Shown here: positions 21,465 through 33,969 of the stretch, piece by piece
Numbering within the stretch: position 1 is the stretch's first letter
Layout: every line of letters begins with the position of its first letter
Source: Patiria miniata
Lineage: Eukaryota > Echinodermata > Asteroidea > Valvatida > Asterinidae
Reading direction: 5' to 3'
Assembly (NCBI RefSeq): GCF_015706575.1
Contig: NW_024037048.1
Location: 19,175,512 to 19,239,511, forward strand
DNA length: 64,000 bases
Position numbers and translations under genes: made by a program
The notes under the pieces: model-generated
The model's database searches: none
The model's input: the letters and a program-made list of their open reading frames with translations, nothing else
Told to the model about the DNA's origin: nothing

Positions 21465-22044
21465 CTGGAAAACAAGAGAAACGAAACCCACTCCAATTAA
21501 ATAATGGTAAAACAACGTGTTTCCCACCAAAACAGTGGTCTAGGAGGCACAGAGAGATCCCCATCCGGGTTTTAGACTTGTTTTTTATGCCTATTTGCCC
21601 TGAACAAGGCTAAAAGCCACTCCAGATATACAGGGCTACAAGTCGGAGCAAAGCAGCTAAATCAACCACACCATCTCTGCCCTCATAGGCACCCACTTAT
21701 AAGCCATCAGTGTGGGGGTTTGGTCAGTATCAAACGAGGGCAATAATGCTCATTGTGATTTTTGGCAAGGTATGCACCCCTCTAGTCGGAAAATATGTGA
21801 CAGCATTGCAGCGGTGGCAGCTTTTTGGGTGCTATCACTTTTTTAATTTTTTTTTAAATGGCAGCCAAAACATGCTTGTTACAATACAATTCATCCTGTT
21901 CAAGCATATTGACGGCAATTTTGAAAACACAAATCAAAAGTGATAACACTGCCACCACTCACACTGCAAAGCTATCACACTTCTCCAACTCTAGATGTGC
22001 CTTTCAAAAAATCGCTATGAGCATTAATTGCTCTTTTCGATCGT

Positions 22045-22239
22045 CTGGTACCGGTGGCCCATTTTTTGGACCAAAGCTGAGAGCCTATTACTCCTGGGTG
22101 GGGAGAAGCAATGAGTGACAAAGTGCCTTGCCCAAGGGCACACGCACCATGACCCCAGGCTGGACTCGAACCCACAACCTGCAGCTTTACCCGCAGACCA
22201 CGAATCCAAAGCCCTTAACCACGAGGCCACAGCACTCCA
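22045..22239 (-). mobile_element. tRNA-derived SINE, block B
   Basis: Orthologous to the SINE at 17859-18053, at the same position within its block. Confidence 0.78.
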
Positions 22240-22683
22240 CACTCCTCTTGAATCAGGACAGATCATAGGTTGGAGGGAAATAAGCACCAGGCAAGGAATT
22301 CCAAAGAGATGCAGCACGTGGGAAAATAAGCTATTGGAATATCTCTTTGTTCTACATCTAGGTATACGGCAACAGTATATGGATGAGAACAGACAGAAAG
22401 TCGGGCTTCTCTCTCAAACAGGGCCGACCATCGGTGGAAATCGATACAAAATTCCACTTGTCTTGAAAATGACAGCACACCAGGTGCCGTGATTTCACAG
22501 GATGCTTGAGACTATTATTCCCTAACAGTCAGGTATTTCATAATAACTTGGCAGTTTTGGTTTTTGATGTTTGCAAATGAAAGGCACCATGACTAGTTAA
22601 GGCACCATGACGAGTCACTGCGCCATGACTGGCCAACTATTGAGGGCGCAACAACAAAAATTGGGTCCGGGAGTCCAACCTAC

Positions 22684-22767
22684 CTCCTCTGCTTCCTTGT
22701 AGTTGCCTGCTGTGGCTTTGGCCTGCGCATAGTTGTAGTTGAACCTATCGTCGTTGTAGAAGTAACT
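22684..22767 (-). pseudogene. IFT56 exon SYFYNDD, copy B (84 bp)
   Basis: Identical in translation to copy A, with the same splice sites. Confidence 0.87.
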
Positions 22768-23137
22768 CTAGAAACGTAAACACACAAAAATATCATCTTA
22801 GTTTTTCTGATAATTTTCCCACCTGCACTACTTTTTCCCCCAAAAAGGACAAATACAGCTAAACCATGCCACAGAAACAACTATGAGCAAGTTGGGGCGA
22901 GACTAGTGGTCGATTCCTGACGTAATTTGATGCCTGAGCACTAATATCAACATGCAAATGCCTCTAGTCAGACGATGGTCAAAATTGTTCACCAAATAAA
23001 GAGAATGGTCAAGAATAATTCAAAAAAAAAATTGGTCCTAAATATTAGAGGGCGATTGGCAATAAATATTGTCAGGTTTTTGGAGAAAAGTTCAAAAACA
23101 AATAGTGTCTAACATTAAATGCATTAGATAAAATTAC

Positions 23138-23198
23138 CTCCGAGCAAATATGCAGTCCTATGCCCCCTGTCTGTCTGGCCTCAACTCCATTTTCAAAG
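23138..23198 (-). other. Possible exon in blocks B and D, unrecognised
   Basis: An acceptor-like TTCATTAACAG precedes 61 bases reading FENGVEARQTGGIGLHICSE and then a weak donor (GAG|GTAATT). The equivalent in block D is at about 29750-29808 with the same reading but a poorer donor. It does not match the IFT56 residues expected just before SYF, so it may be non-coding. Confidence 0.2.
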
Positions 23199-24441
23199 CT
23201 GTTAATGAAATAAAATGAATCAATAAACATTACTGCAACTTTCCTAAAAAATATAGCGGTGCTGTTGAAACCCCTCGGCCTGAGTTTGTTGATATAAGGT
23301 GCAAAATTACAAATACATGTAGTAGAATAGTTAATACTGGTCAATGGAATGACCTAGACCTTGAACAATGACGTTGACCTTTGACCTTTTGACCCCAAAA
23401 TCAATCCAAACTTTATTTTCCTGAAGGGCAACCCCTGAAGTTACAAACCCGAATCATATTTCTAACTCAAATTATCATCGGGAAACAATTGACCTTCAAC
23501 TCACCACTGATATACTCACCCAAAAAGAAGAAAATAACTTTCTGACATTCTTCTAGTTGGGTAAAGTAGAGATATATTTATTTATTAAATAAGAATTTGC
23601 TAACTTTAAATAACTTTTTTAGTGTTAACCTGGAATTTTCAAAGATTTATGCAAGTGCGCTACGTTAGGGAACACTCAGCTGAGTTTTTGCCCAATTTCC
23701 GGACGCCACCGTTTTTTTTTTTAATTTTGCTCAAAATTGTATGACAGTGAAATTGTTTACAGAAGTTAAATGGCAAACACTACTGAAAAAGTACCAGTAA
23801 TAACTGAATGAATTTGAAGTTTATCAACAAAGAAGTTTGGCAACCGTGCATGAGGAAAGTCAGGAGAAACGTCGCAGTGCGCCACGTTAGGGAACACCAC
23901 TATATGTGTGCATTGATACTGGGTTCTTAATTGGGGTAGGTGCGGTGAACTAAAAACAATGGGCCCTGGCCCTGCTGACTATATGACTATACAATCATGG
24001 AGCTATAAAAAGAGGTCTTACCCAACAATGTATGCAAAGCATTCAAAAATACTCTGGAAAGACTCCCATACCTCAGACGTCACTGACCAATAAAGACTAG
24101 GAAATGTCCTTTGACATGTTTTCTCAGTAGGCATGCCATGGTAGCAACTTTTCCCTGCTAAATCCAACATTTTTGGACATATTATCCCTTTTAATGGTGA
24201 TATAGGTTACTGTAGGGAAAAATTAGTGATGTCCAGATAAATGGGAATCTTTCCAGTACGCTGAGAGGAAGTTGAATTTTGAGAAATAAATAGTCCAGAC
24301 TATACCTGACGTACAGGCCTATATAGCCTACCGCTGCATTATCTGCTGCATAATGTTGATCAATAACCAAACAACAGGTGGCGCTCTTTACAATTAACGG
24401 TGTCAGGTACAATCTCATTCAAGTGATGTTGAGCGGTACGC

Positions 24442-24457
24442 GTTGCCATGGTGATAC
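24442..24457. promoter_or_regulatory. RFX X-box-like motif, block B
   Basis: Same 16-base motif and surroundings as in block A. Confidence 0.35.
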
Positions 24458-24879
24458 GTCATCACTGTGCTCTGCATCCTGTATGTGCTCCACAGTTGAC
24501 ATCCTTGGTAGAACCTTCAAACTCTGTCAACTTCAAGAAACAAAGCAAAACAAGTTATTTTAACATCTTTACCTTCTAATTCATAAGGTTTAGTTCAAAT
24601 ATTGTTTTCATCTGCTATTTTTGGAAAGGGCATTGTTTGAAGAATTTGGTTGACAATAATTACTGTGAAATTTGAGAACAATTTCCAAAAAAATTGACAA
24701 ATTTACAAACGATAAAAATGGGGCCTGTAGGGCCTGACCATACTTCCTGAACTTAGTTTAAAACCCTTACACTTACAGTTCTGGAAGAATGACTATACAA
24801 TCATGGAGCTATAAAAAGAAAGTCTAACAATGTATGCAATTAAAGCATTAATAACCCCCTAGGCCCTTTTTGCTTAGAA

Positions 24880-25335
24880 CCATCCTCAATCCTCCAAAAT
24901 TTTGCAACTCCGCCTAAATTTTTCAAAATTGTCAGACAGTCCTGCCTCAAAATGCATTCATTGTCAATCCTCCAAAATCCTCCTCATCCCAAAATTTTGC
25001 ACTCGTGTTTAAATGAAGGATAACCAACGCCAAATCCTTCAAAATCATCAGACAGTCCTGCCACAAAATGCATTCATCCTCAATCCTCCAAAATCCTCTT
25101 GTGCTTCAATCACCATTCATCCTCAATCCTCTAGAATCCTCTTGTGCTTCAATCACCATTCATCCTCAATCCTCTAGAATCCTCATGTGCTTCAATCACC
25201 ATCATCCTCAATCCTCCAGAATCCTCATTTGATTCAATCACAATGATTGATTTGATTTGATTTGATTCATCCTCAATCCTCCAGAATCCTCATTTGATTC
25301 AATCACCATTCATCCTCAATCCTCCAAAATCCTCA
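24880..25335. repeat. 43-bp minisatellite after block B
   Basis: Shorter array of the same 43-bp unit as at 19840-20462, with the same TGATTTGATTTGATT slip near its end as block A's array. Confidence 0.92.
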
Positions 25336-26272
25336 TTAATATAAATACATAGGATACTGCTGTAAGAAAACACATTGGGGTCCACAAAAGATGGTTCGGT
25401 TCAGTGGATGCTCGTTTCAGCAATTTTCGGCCAGCAATGCTCAGTGTAACTGTGTACAATATTTGGGAGCCAAGAGGGATGTTCAATGTAGCAAATTTCT
25501 GTCGTACAATCTGCTTAAAATGTGATAGAACAAATCCAACATGGCAAATGTACGACTAAGATGTGATGTTTACACGTTTAAACGTAAAAACTTCTAAATC
25601 CGCTTACAAATTTTTCAAAACATTTAAACTAAACCCAAATTATACAAACGGGACCTCCGTTCACGCGATCTTCCTTGGAGATAACCACACATAGCACAAA
25701 TAATTAACACAGATTTAAAACCTACTTAATTTACTAAACCTTAGAAGCACCGTAGTACTTGATTACATTTGGGGAACACGTAGTTACATTTTTACTTTAT
25801 CAACGACTGCCTGCTATTTACTATGTCAACCATTGTTGATTTATCATGTCAATCACGCCGGTCTGCAGATCAGACATAATGGGTAGGCAAAAGCCACTGT
25901 CAATGGCTAAACGTTTAAAACGGTTCTTGAAATATTTGCTTTACATTTACACAATGAAACGCAAAGTCACATCCTTAATATACAATCAGGGCGATGATTG
26001 CATGCTGGTTATGTCATTGTTAGAGACCCTTCAGTCTACCTCACACATGGGCAACATGTGCATCTCCCTAATGCCACTCTGGATTTTCCAGCAGTACATG
26101 AAATGCATGCACGCGACGTGTCGTGACTTTAGTTGGACATTTGGTTGTGCAGTCACAATTGTGAGTGGTCAATACATTATGAGTTGAGGCTTAACAGGTG
26201 GATTCATTCCCATCATTAGCAACTTGGAAGTTGGAAGAGGAAACGTCATTCACAATTGACGGTAATACTCAC

Positions 26273-26338
26273 AGCATCTTGCCAACCAGAGACACGTGTA
26301 GTCATTCTTGATCTTCTCACTCTGAATGAGCCCAAAAT
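26273..26338 (-). pseudogene. IFT56 exon IFVLIQSEK, copy C, 1 bp short
   Basis: This copy is 66 bp instead of 67: its start reads ATTTTGGGCTCATT where the others have ATTTTTGTGCTCATT. The frame is therefore lost after the first two codons. Splice sites are unchanged. Confidence 0.85.
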
Positions 26339-26918
26339 CTGGAAAACAAGAGAAACGAAACCCACTCCAATTAAATCATGGTAAAACCAAGTGTTCCCAC
26401 CAAAACAGTGGTCTAGGAGGCACAGAAAGATCCCCATCCGGGTTTTAGACTTGTTTTTTTTATGCCTATTCGCCCTGAACAAGGCTACAAGCCACTCCAG
26501 ATATACAGGGCTACAAGTCAGAGCAAAGCAGCTAAATCAACCACACCATCTCTGCCCTCACAGGCACCCACTTATAAGCCATCAGTGTGGGGGTTTGGTC
26601 AGTATCAAATGAGGGCAATAATGCTCATTGTGATTTTTGGCAAGGTATGCACCCCTCTAGTCGGAAAATATTTGACAGCATTGCAGCGGTGGCAGCTTTA
26701 TATATGGGTGATATCACTTTTTTCTTTTTTAAATGGCAGCCAAAACATGCTTGTTACCACATATAATTTATCCGGTTCAAGCATATTGACGGCAATTTTG
26801 AAAACACAAATCAAAAGTGATAACACTGCCACCACTCACACTGCAAAGCTATCACACATTCTCCAACTCTAGATGTGCCTTTCAAAAAATCGCTATGAGC
26901 ATTGCTCTTTTCAATCGT

Positions 26919-27113
26919 CTGGTACCGGTGGCCCATTTTTTGGACCAAAGCTGATAGCCTATTACTCCTGGGTGGGGAGAAGCAATGAGTAACAAAGTGC
27001 CTTGCCCAAGGGCACACGCACCATGACCCCAGGCTGGACTCGAACCCACAACCTGCAGCTTTACCCGCAGACCATGAATCCAACGCCCTTAACCACGAGG
27101 CCACAGCACTCCA
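26919..27113 (-). mobile_element. tRNA-derived SINE, block C
   Basis: Orthologous to the block A and B SINEs. Confidence 0.78.
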
Positions 27114-27557
27114 CACTCCTCTTGAATCAGGACAGATCATAGGTTGGAGGGAAATAAGCACCAGGCAAGGAATTCCAAAGAGATGCAGCACGTGGGAAAA
27201 TAAGCTATTGGAATATCTTTTTGTTCTACATCTAGGTATACGGCAACAGTATATGGATGAGAACAGGCAGAAAGTCGGGCTTCTCTCTCAAACAGGGCCG
27301 ACCATCGGTGGAAATCGATACGAAATTCCACTTGTCTTGAAAATGACAGCACACCAGGTGCCGTGATTTCACAGGATGCTTGAGACCATTATTCCCTAAC
27401 AGTCAGGTATTTCATAATAACTTGGTAGTTTTGGTTTTTGATGTTTGCAAATGAAAGGCACCATGACTAGTTCAGGCACCATGACGAGTCACTGCGCCAT
27501 GACTGGCCAACTATTGAGGGCGCAACAAAAAAAATTGGGTCCGGGAGTCCAACCTAC

Positions 27558-27641
27558 CTCCTCTGCTTCCTTGTAGTTGCCTGCTGTGGCTTTGGCCTGC
27601 GCATAGTTGTGGTTGAACCTATCGTTGTTGTTGAAGTAACT
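27558..27641 (-). pseudogene. IFT56 exon SYFNNND, copy C (84 bp)
   Basis: Open and correctly bounded, but the most diverged copy: it reads SYFNNNDRFNHNYAQAKATA, with Tyr-to-Asn, Asp-to-Asn and Tyr-to-His changes against copy A. Confidence 0.85.
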
Positions 27642-28000
27642 CTAGAAACGTAAACACACAAAAATGTCATCTTAGTTTTTCTGATAATTTTCCCACCTGC
27701 ACTACTTTTTTTCCCCAAAAAGGACAAATACAGCTAAACCATGCCACAGAAACAACTATGAGCAAGTTGGGGCGAGACTAGTGGTCGATTCCTGACGTAT
27801 TTTGATGCCTGAGCACTAATATCAACATGCAAACGCCTCTAGTCAGACGATGGTCAAAATTGTTCACCAAATAAAGAGAATGGTCAAGAATAATTCCAAA
27901 AAAAAATTGGTCCTGAATAATAACAGGTAGATTCATTCCCATATTAGCAACTTGGAAGTTGGAAGAGGAAACGTCATTCACAATTGACGGTAATACTCAC

Positions 28001-28067
28001 AGCATCTTGCCAACCAGAGACACGTGTAGTCATTCTTGATCTTCTCACTCTGAATGAGCATAAAAAT
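28001..28067 (-). pseudogene. IFT56 exon IFMLIQSEK, copy D (67 bp)
   Basis: Intact, with one Val-to-Met change; same splice sites as copy A. Confidence 0.87.
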
Positions 28068-28644
28068 CTGGAAAACAAGAGAAACGAAACCCACTCCAAT
28101 TAAATCATGGTAAAACCAAGTGTTCCCCACCAAAACAGTGGTCTAGGAGGCACAGAAAGATCCCCATCCGAGTTTTAGACTTGTTCTTTATGCCTATTTG
28201 CCCTGAACACTCGGCTACAAGCCACTCCAGATATACAGGGCTACAAGTCGGAGCAAAGCAGCTAAATCAACCACACCATCTCTGCCCTCATAGGCACCCA
28301 CTTATAAGCCATCAGTGTGGGGGTTTGGTCAGTATCAAATGAGGGGAATAATGCTCATTGTGATTTTTGGCAAATATGCACCCCTCTAGTCAGAAAATAT
28401 GTGACAGCATTGCAGCGGTGGCAGCTTTTTGGGTGCTATCCCTTTTTTTCTTTTTTTTAAATGGCAGCCAAAACATGCTTGTTACAACATACAATTTATC
28501 CGGTTCAAGCATATTGAAGGCAATTTTGAAAACACAAATCAAAAGTGATAACACTGCCACCACTCACACTGCAAAGCTATCACACATTCTCCAACCCTAG
28601 ATGTGCCTTTCAAAAAATCGCTATCATTGCTCTTTTCGATCGTC

Positions 28645-28836
28645 TGCCGGTGGCCCAATTTTTGGACCAAAGCTGATAGCCTATTACTCCTGGGTGGGGA
28701 GAAGCAATGAATGACAAAGTGCCTTGCCCAAGGGCACACGCACCATGATCCCAGGCTGGACTCGAACCCACAACCTGCAGCTTTACCTGCAGACCACGAA
28801 TCCAACGCCCTTAACCACGAGGCCACAGCACTCCAC
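28645..28836 (-). mobile_element. tRNA-derived SINE, block D
   Basis: Orthologous to the other block SINEs, with small deletions in the body. Confidence 0.78.
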
Positions 28837-29279
28837 ACTCCCCTTGAATCAGGACAGATCATAGGTTGGAGGGAAATAAGCACCAGGCAAGGAATTCCAA
28901 AGAGATGCAGCACGTGGGAAAATAAGCTATTGGAATATCTTTTTGTTCTACATCTAGGTATACGGCAACAGTATATGGATGAGAACAGACAGAAAGTTGG
29001 GCTTCTCTCTCAAACAGGGCCGACCATCGGTGGAAATTGATACAAAATTCCACTTTTCTTAGAAATGACAGCACACCAGGTGCCGTGATTTCACAGGATG
29101 CTTGAGACTATTATTCCCTAACAGTCAGGTATTTCATAATAACTTGGCAGTTTTTGTTTCTGATGTTTGCAAATGAAAGGCACCATGACTAGTTCAGGCA
29201 CCATGACGAGTCACTGCGCCATGACTGGCCAACTATTGAGGGCGCAACAACAAAAATTGGGTCCGGGAGTCCAACCTAC

Positions 29280-29363
29280 CTCCTCTGCTTCCTTGTAGTT
29301 GCCTGCTGTGGCTTTGGCCTGCGCATAGTTGTAGTTGAACCTATCGTCGTTGTTGAAGTAACT
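29280..29363 (-). pseudogene. IFT56 exon SYFNNDD, copy D (84 bp)
   Basis: Open, same splice sites; one Tyr-to-Asn change (shared with copy C) against copies A and B. Confidence 0.87.
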
Positions 29364-31032
29364 CTAGAAACGTAAACATACAAAAATGTCATCTTGGTTT
29401 TTCTGATAATATTCCCACCTGCACTACTTTTTTTCCCCCGAAAAGGACAAATACAGCTAAACCATGTCACAGAAACAACTATGAGCAAGTTGGGGCGAGA
29501 CTAGTGGTCGATTCCTGACGTAATTTGATGCTTGATGAGCACTAATATCAACATGCAAACGCCTCTAGTCAGACGATGGTCAAAATTGTTCACCAAATAA
29601 AGAGAATGGTCAAGAATAATTCCAAAAAAAATTTGGTCCTGAATAATAGAGGGTGATTGGCAATAAATAATTTCAGGTTTTTGGAGAAAAGTTCAAAAAC
29701 GAATAGTGTCTAACATTAAATGCATTAGATGAAATGACCTGAGAGCAAATATGCAGTCCTATGCCCCCTGTCTGTCTGGCCTCAACTCCATTTTCAAAGC
29801 TGTTGATGAAATAAAATGAATCAATAAACATTACTGCAACTTTCCTAAAAAAATATAGCGGTGCTGTTGAAACCCCTCGGCCTGAGTTTGTTGATATAAG
29901 GTGTGAAATTACAAGAACATGTAGTAGAATAGTTAATACTGGTCAATGGAATGACCTAGACCTTGACCAATGACATTGACCTTTTGACCCCCAAATCAAT
30001 CCAAACTTGATTTTTCTGAAGGGCAACCCCTGAAGTTACAAACCCGAATCATATTTCTAACTCAAATTATCATCGAGAAACAATCTACCTTCAACTCACC
30101 ACTGATATACTCACCCACAAATAAGAAAATAATGTTCTAACATACTTCTAGTTGGGTAAAGTAGAGATATATTCATTTATTAATTAAGAATTTGCTAACT
30201 TTAAATAACTTTTTTAGTGTTAACCTGGAATATTCCAAGATTTACGCAAGTGCGCTGTGTTAGGGAACACTAAGCTGATTTTTGGCCCAATTTCTGGACG
30301 CCACCGTTTTTAAATTTTGCTCAAAATTGTATGACAGTGAAATTGTTTACAGAAGTTAAAATGGCAAACACTACTGAAAAAGTACCAGTAATAACTGAAT
30401 GAATTCAAAGTTTATCAACAAAGAAGTTTGGCAACCGTGCATGAGGAAAGTCAGGAGAAACGTCGCAGTGCGCCACGTTAGGGAACACCACTATATGTGT
30501 GCATTGATTCTGGGTTCTTAATTGGGGTAGGTGCGGTGAACTAAAAACAATAGGCCCTGGCCCTGCTGACTATATGACTATACAATCATGGAGCTACAAA
30601 AAGAGGTCTTACCCAACAATGTATGCAAAGCATTCCAAAATACTCCGGAAAGACACCCATACCTCAGACGTCACTGACCAATAAAGACTATGAAATGTCC
30701 TTTGACATGTTTTCTCAGTAGGCATGCCATGGTAGCAACTTTTCCCTGCTAAATCCCACATTTTTGGACATATTATCCCTTTTAATGGTGATATAGGTCA
30801 CTGTAGAGAAAAAATTAGTGATGCCCAGATATATGGGAATCTTTCCAGTACGCCGAAAAGAAGTTGAATTTTGAGAAATAAATAGTCCAGACTTACCTGA
30901 CGTACAGGCCTATATAGCCTACCGCTGCATTATCTGCTGCATAATGTTGATCGATAACCAAACAACAGGTGGCGCTCTTTACAATTAACGGTGTCAGGTA
31001 CAATCTCGTTCAAGTCATGTTGAGCAGTACGC

Positions 31033-31048
31033 GTTGCCATGGTGATAC
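31033..31048. promoter_or_regulatory. RFX X-box-like motif, block D
   Basis: Same 16-base motif as blocks A and B. The related but diverged segment near 33700-33840 has lost it. Confidence 0.35.
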
Positions 31049-31469
31049 GTCATCACTGTGCTCTGCATCCTGTATGTGCTCCACAGTTGACATCCTTGGT
31101 AGAACCTTCAAACTCTGTCATCTTCAAGAAACAAAGCAAAACAAGTTACTTAAACATCTTTACCTTCTAATTCATAAGGTTTAGTTCAAATATTGTTTTC
31201 GTCTGCTATTATTGGAAAGGGCATTGTTTGAAGAATTTGGTTGACAATAATTACTGTGAAATTTGAGAACAATTTCCCAAAAAATTGACAAATTTACAAA
31301 AGATAAAAATGGGGCCTGTAGGGCCTGACCATACTTCCTGAACTTAGTTTAAAACCCTTACACTTACAGTTCTGGAAGAATGACTATACAATCATGGAGC
31401 TACAAAAAGAAAGTCTAACAATGTATGCAATTGAAGCATTAATAACCCCCTTGGCCCTTTTTGCTCAGA

Positions 31470-32512
31470 ACCATCCTCAATCCTCCAAAATTTTGCAACT
31501 CCGCCTAAATGTTTCAAAATGTTTCAGTCCTGCCTCAAAATGCATTCATCGTCAATCCTCCAAAATCCTCCTCATCCCAAAATTTTGCACTCGTGTTTAA
31601 ATGAAGGATAACCAACGCCAAATCCTTCAAAATCATCAGACAGTCCTGCCTCAAAATGCATTCATCCTCATGGAGGAAATTCCTCCAAAATCCTCTTGTG
31701 ATTCAATCACCATTCATCCTCAATCCTCCAGAATCCTCATTTGATTCAATCAATATATTCATCCTCAATCCTCCAGAATCCTCTTGTGATTCAATCACCA
31801 TTCATCCTCAGTCCTCTAGAATCCTCATGTGCTTTAATCACCATTCATCCTCAATCCTCCAGAATCCTCATTTGATTCAATCACCATTCATCCTCAATCC
31901 TCCAGAATCCTTCTATGCTTCAATCACCATTCATCCTCAATCCTCCAGAATCCTCATTTGATTCAATCACCATTCATCCTCAATCCTCCAAAATCCTCTT
32001 GTGCTTCAATCACCATTCATCCTCAATCCTCTAGAATCCTCATTTGATTCAATCACCATTCATCTTCAATCCTCCAAAATCCTCTTGTGCTTCAATCACC
32101 ATTCATCCTCAATCCTCCAGAATCCTCATTTGATTCAATCACCATTCATCTTCAATCCTCCAAAATCCTCTTGTGGTTCAATCACCATTCATCCTCAATC
32201 CTCCAGAATCCTCATGTGATTCAATCACCATTCATCCTCAATCCTCCAGAATCCTTCTATGCTTCAATCACCATTCATCCCCAATCCTCCAGAATCCTCA
32301 TTTGATTCAATCACCATTCATCTTCAATCCTCCAAAATCCTCTTGTGGTTCAATCACCATTCATCCTCAATCCTCCAGAATCCTCATGTGATTCAATCAC
32401 CATTCATCCTCAATCCTCCAGAATCCTTCTATGCTTCAATCACCATTCATCCTCAATCCTCCAGAATCCTCATGTGATTCAATCACCATTCATCCTCAAT
32501 CCTCTAGAATTC
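31470..32512. repeat. 43-bp minisatellite after block D (longest array)
   Basis: About 1 kb of the same 43-bp unit. Alternating subtypes (CTTGTGGTTC, CATTTGATTC, TTCTATGCTT) form an 86- to 172-bp higher-order pattern. Confidence 0.93.
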
Positions 32513-33540
32513 TCCAAAACCGCCAGGAGGATTTTGGAGGAGTGAGGTGGGTTAGGGTTAAAAAGTACTCCGGAAAGATTCCATACCTGGAGTTCTGGAC
32601 ATTTAGTGAAATGTCCTTGGTGTTTTTTTCAGACAGTAGGATGCTGGCAGTGCCAGTAAGCATGTAGGATGGAACGCCGTATTATCGCAGTACTTATCAC
32701 GTTTCTTGTTTGGACTAGAGATTGCCCGCTAACCTTCCCGAATTGTCCTGTCTCTTAGGTTGTATAACTCTTCCTTTTCAAATACCTGTGAAAATAGACA
32801 TGATCGGAATGTGCGAATGGAGGTGGATATTATCACGGTATGTGGGAATTGTGGTTTTTATAACTCAACTTTTTTTCTATACATGTAGTTAATGTTTTAC
32901 CAAAACATCCCCTGAATAAAGTCTGATATTTTCCCTGTAACGTTCAAGTTGATTAAACTTTGACAGGCTATATCCCTGCAGGATGATTTCTTAAAACCCT
33001 GCCCTTCCCCGAAAGGAGAAGAAAATTACTGTGACAATTCTACTGATTGGCGATTGGGGGCGCCATTGAGTTTACACGGTGTGCCGTTTTATTTTTTTAC
33101 GCGCTGTCCTTATTTTGATCCCGTAAAAGTTTTTATGATTCCGCGGTGGAAATATCGTCATTCGACTTCATTTTGTGTTTGCAGCTGTAGAAGGGGAACC
33201 AGACAATGGAACTTTCATGGACGGAGCACCATTAATGATTTATGTTAAAATTAATAGACGGTACCTTTTAGGTTTAGTAGACACGGTCATGACAGTGAGG
33301 GAAAATTTGCAGGTTTTGGAAAATGTGAATATTTATTAAAAATCGTTAAAAGTCCCGAAAAACAGAACATTTTTTAATCGTCCTTTTTTAATACGACTCG
33401 GCAGTAAGTCCTTATGGCCTGGAGGACCTGGATAAAAATCGCCACTTAAAGGAGTTTAGTCAACACAAAATGAGAAATTTTCCATGCCGCGATAAAGGGA
33501 TGCCGCGATAAGGGACTCCGACTATAGTTTTTAGGTAACA
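32513..33540. other. Unique sequence, no confident gene
   Basis: An acceptor-like TTTGCAG at about 33184 is followed by 50-odd open codons containing EGEPDNGTFMDGAPLMIYVK. The family is not recognised and no good donor follows, so it is not called as an exon. Confidence 0.3.
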
Positions 33541-33840
33541 CATTTCCCTGCTAAATCCAATATTTTTGGACATTTTAAACCGGAATTGTGGCATAAATCA
33601 CTGAAGGGAGAAATGAGTAATGTCCAGATATGGGAATCTTTCCAGTACGCCGAAAGGAAGTTGAATTTTGACAAGTAAATAGTCCAGGCTTACCTGACAA
33701 AACATGCTTGGTGTACAGGCCTAGCCTACCGCCACATACATTATCGGGAAAACCAAACAACAGGTGGCGCTCTTCACAATTAACGGTGTCAAATACAATC
33801 TCGTTTACGTAGTGTTGAGCGGTACGCACTGACAGGTACT
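33540..33840. repeat. Diverged copy of the X-box region of the IFT56 blocks
   Basis: Matches 19120-19400 in order (GCTAAATCCAA..TTTTTGGACAT, TCTTTCCAGTACGCCGAAA, ACAACAGGTGGCGCTCTT), but is clearly older and has lost the X-box. A 40-bp inverted copy of its end lies at 34207-34250. Confidence 0.75.
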
Positions 33841-33969
33841 TAATACAGGAAAGAAAGTTACGACATAAAGTTAACCCTGGGGACAAGGTTGCGAAAAAGT
33901 TTCGAAGTCCGAATTTTCCCATCATGCATTGAGAAATGTCAATTCCTTTCTCGAAAGGATTTGGAAGGG

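Larger units (their letters stand above)
20463..24880. repeat. IFT56 tandem block B
   Basis: Same start motif as block A. The first ~870 bp is almost identical to 25336-26210 in block C, including a matching 113-codon plus-strand frame. It includes the 820-bp section (22795-23610) missing from A. Confidence 0.9.
25336..27920. repeat. IFT56 tandem block C, truncated at its right end
   Basis: Nearly identical to block B through its first ~870 bp. It stops inside the 820-bp section (...GGTCCTGAATAATA) and joins directly to block D at about 27921. Confidence 0.9.
14234..29363 (-). pseudogene. 3'-terminal part of an IFT56 (TTC26) gene with tandemly multiplied exons
   Basis: IFT56 is a TPR-type IFT-B subunit needed for ciliary transport of motility cargo. 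Five exon types translate to its conserved C-terminus in the right order on the minus strand: SYFYNDDRFNYNYAQAKATA, IFVLIQSEKIKNDY..WLARC, YIMNCKARLAWELYLKVETS, QMGQFYYAAKA and RETLRDILQILRNTGNPQVE, ending KKWAKDNRVPVS-stop. The first two types occur four times each (A-D) and the last three once. The copy is damaged: an in-frame TAG at 16109-16111 where other animals have Gln, and a deletion/frameshift in the exon at 15202-15330. No exons for the N-terminal two thirds are seen. It is best read as a 5'-truncated paralogue or pseudogene. A functional, differently spliced transcript, or an assembly error, cannot be excluded. Confidence 0.8.
27921..31470. repeat. IFT56 tandem block D, truncated at its left end
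   Basis: It begins ACAGGTAGATTCATTCCCAT, equivalent to about 26193 in block C, so it lacks the first ~860 bp of a full block. The remainder is colinear with B, including the 820-bp section and X-box region. Confidence 0.9.

Noticed and set aside
31656-32667. Overlapping 66-101-codon frames rich in SSILQNPH / FILNPPESS
   Set aside because: They are produced by the 43-bp minisatellite, whose period rotates frame and therefore repeats the same peptide every 86 bp.
32740-32800. Minus-strand FEKEELYNL after a CAG, as the IFT56 exon preceding SYF
   Set aside because: Only weak resemblance to the expected FEDVLIYLNS segment and no fitting donor; not enough to call.
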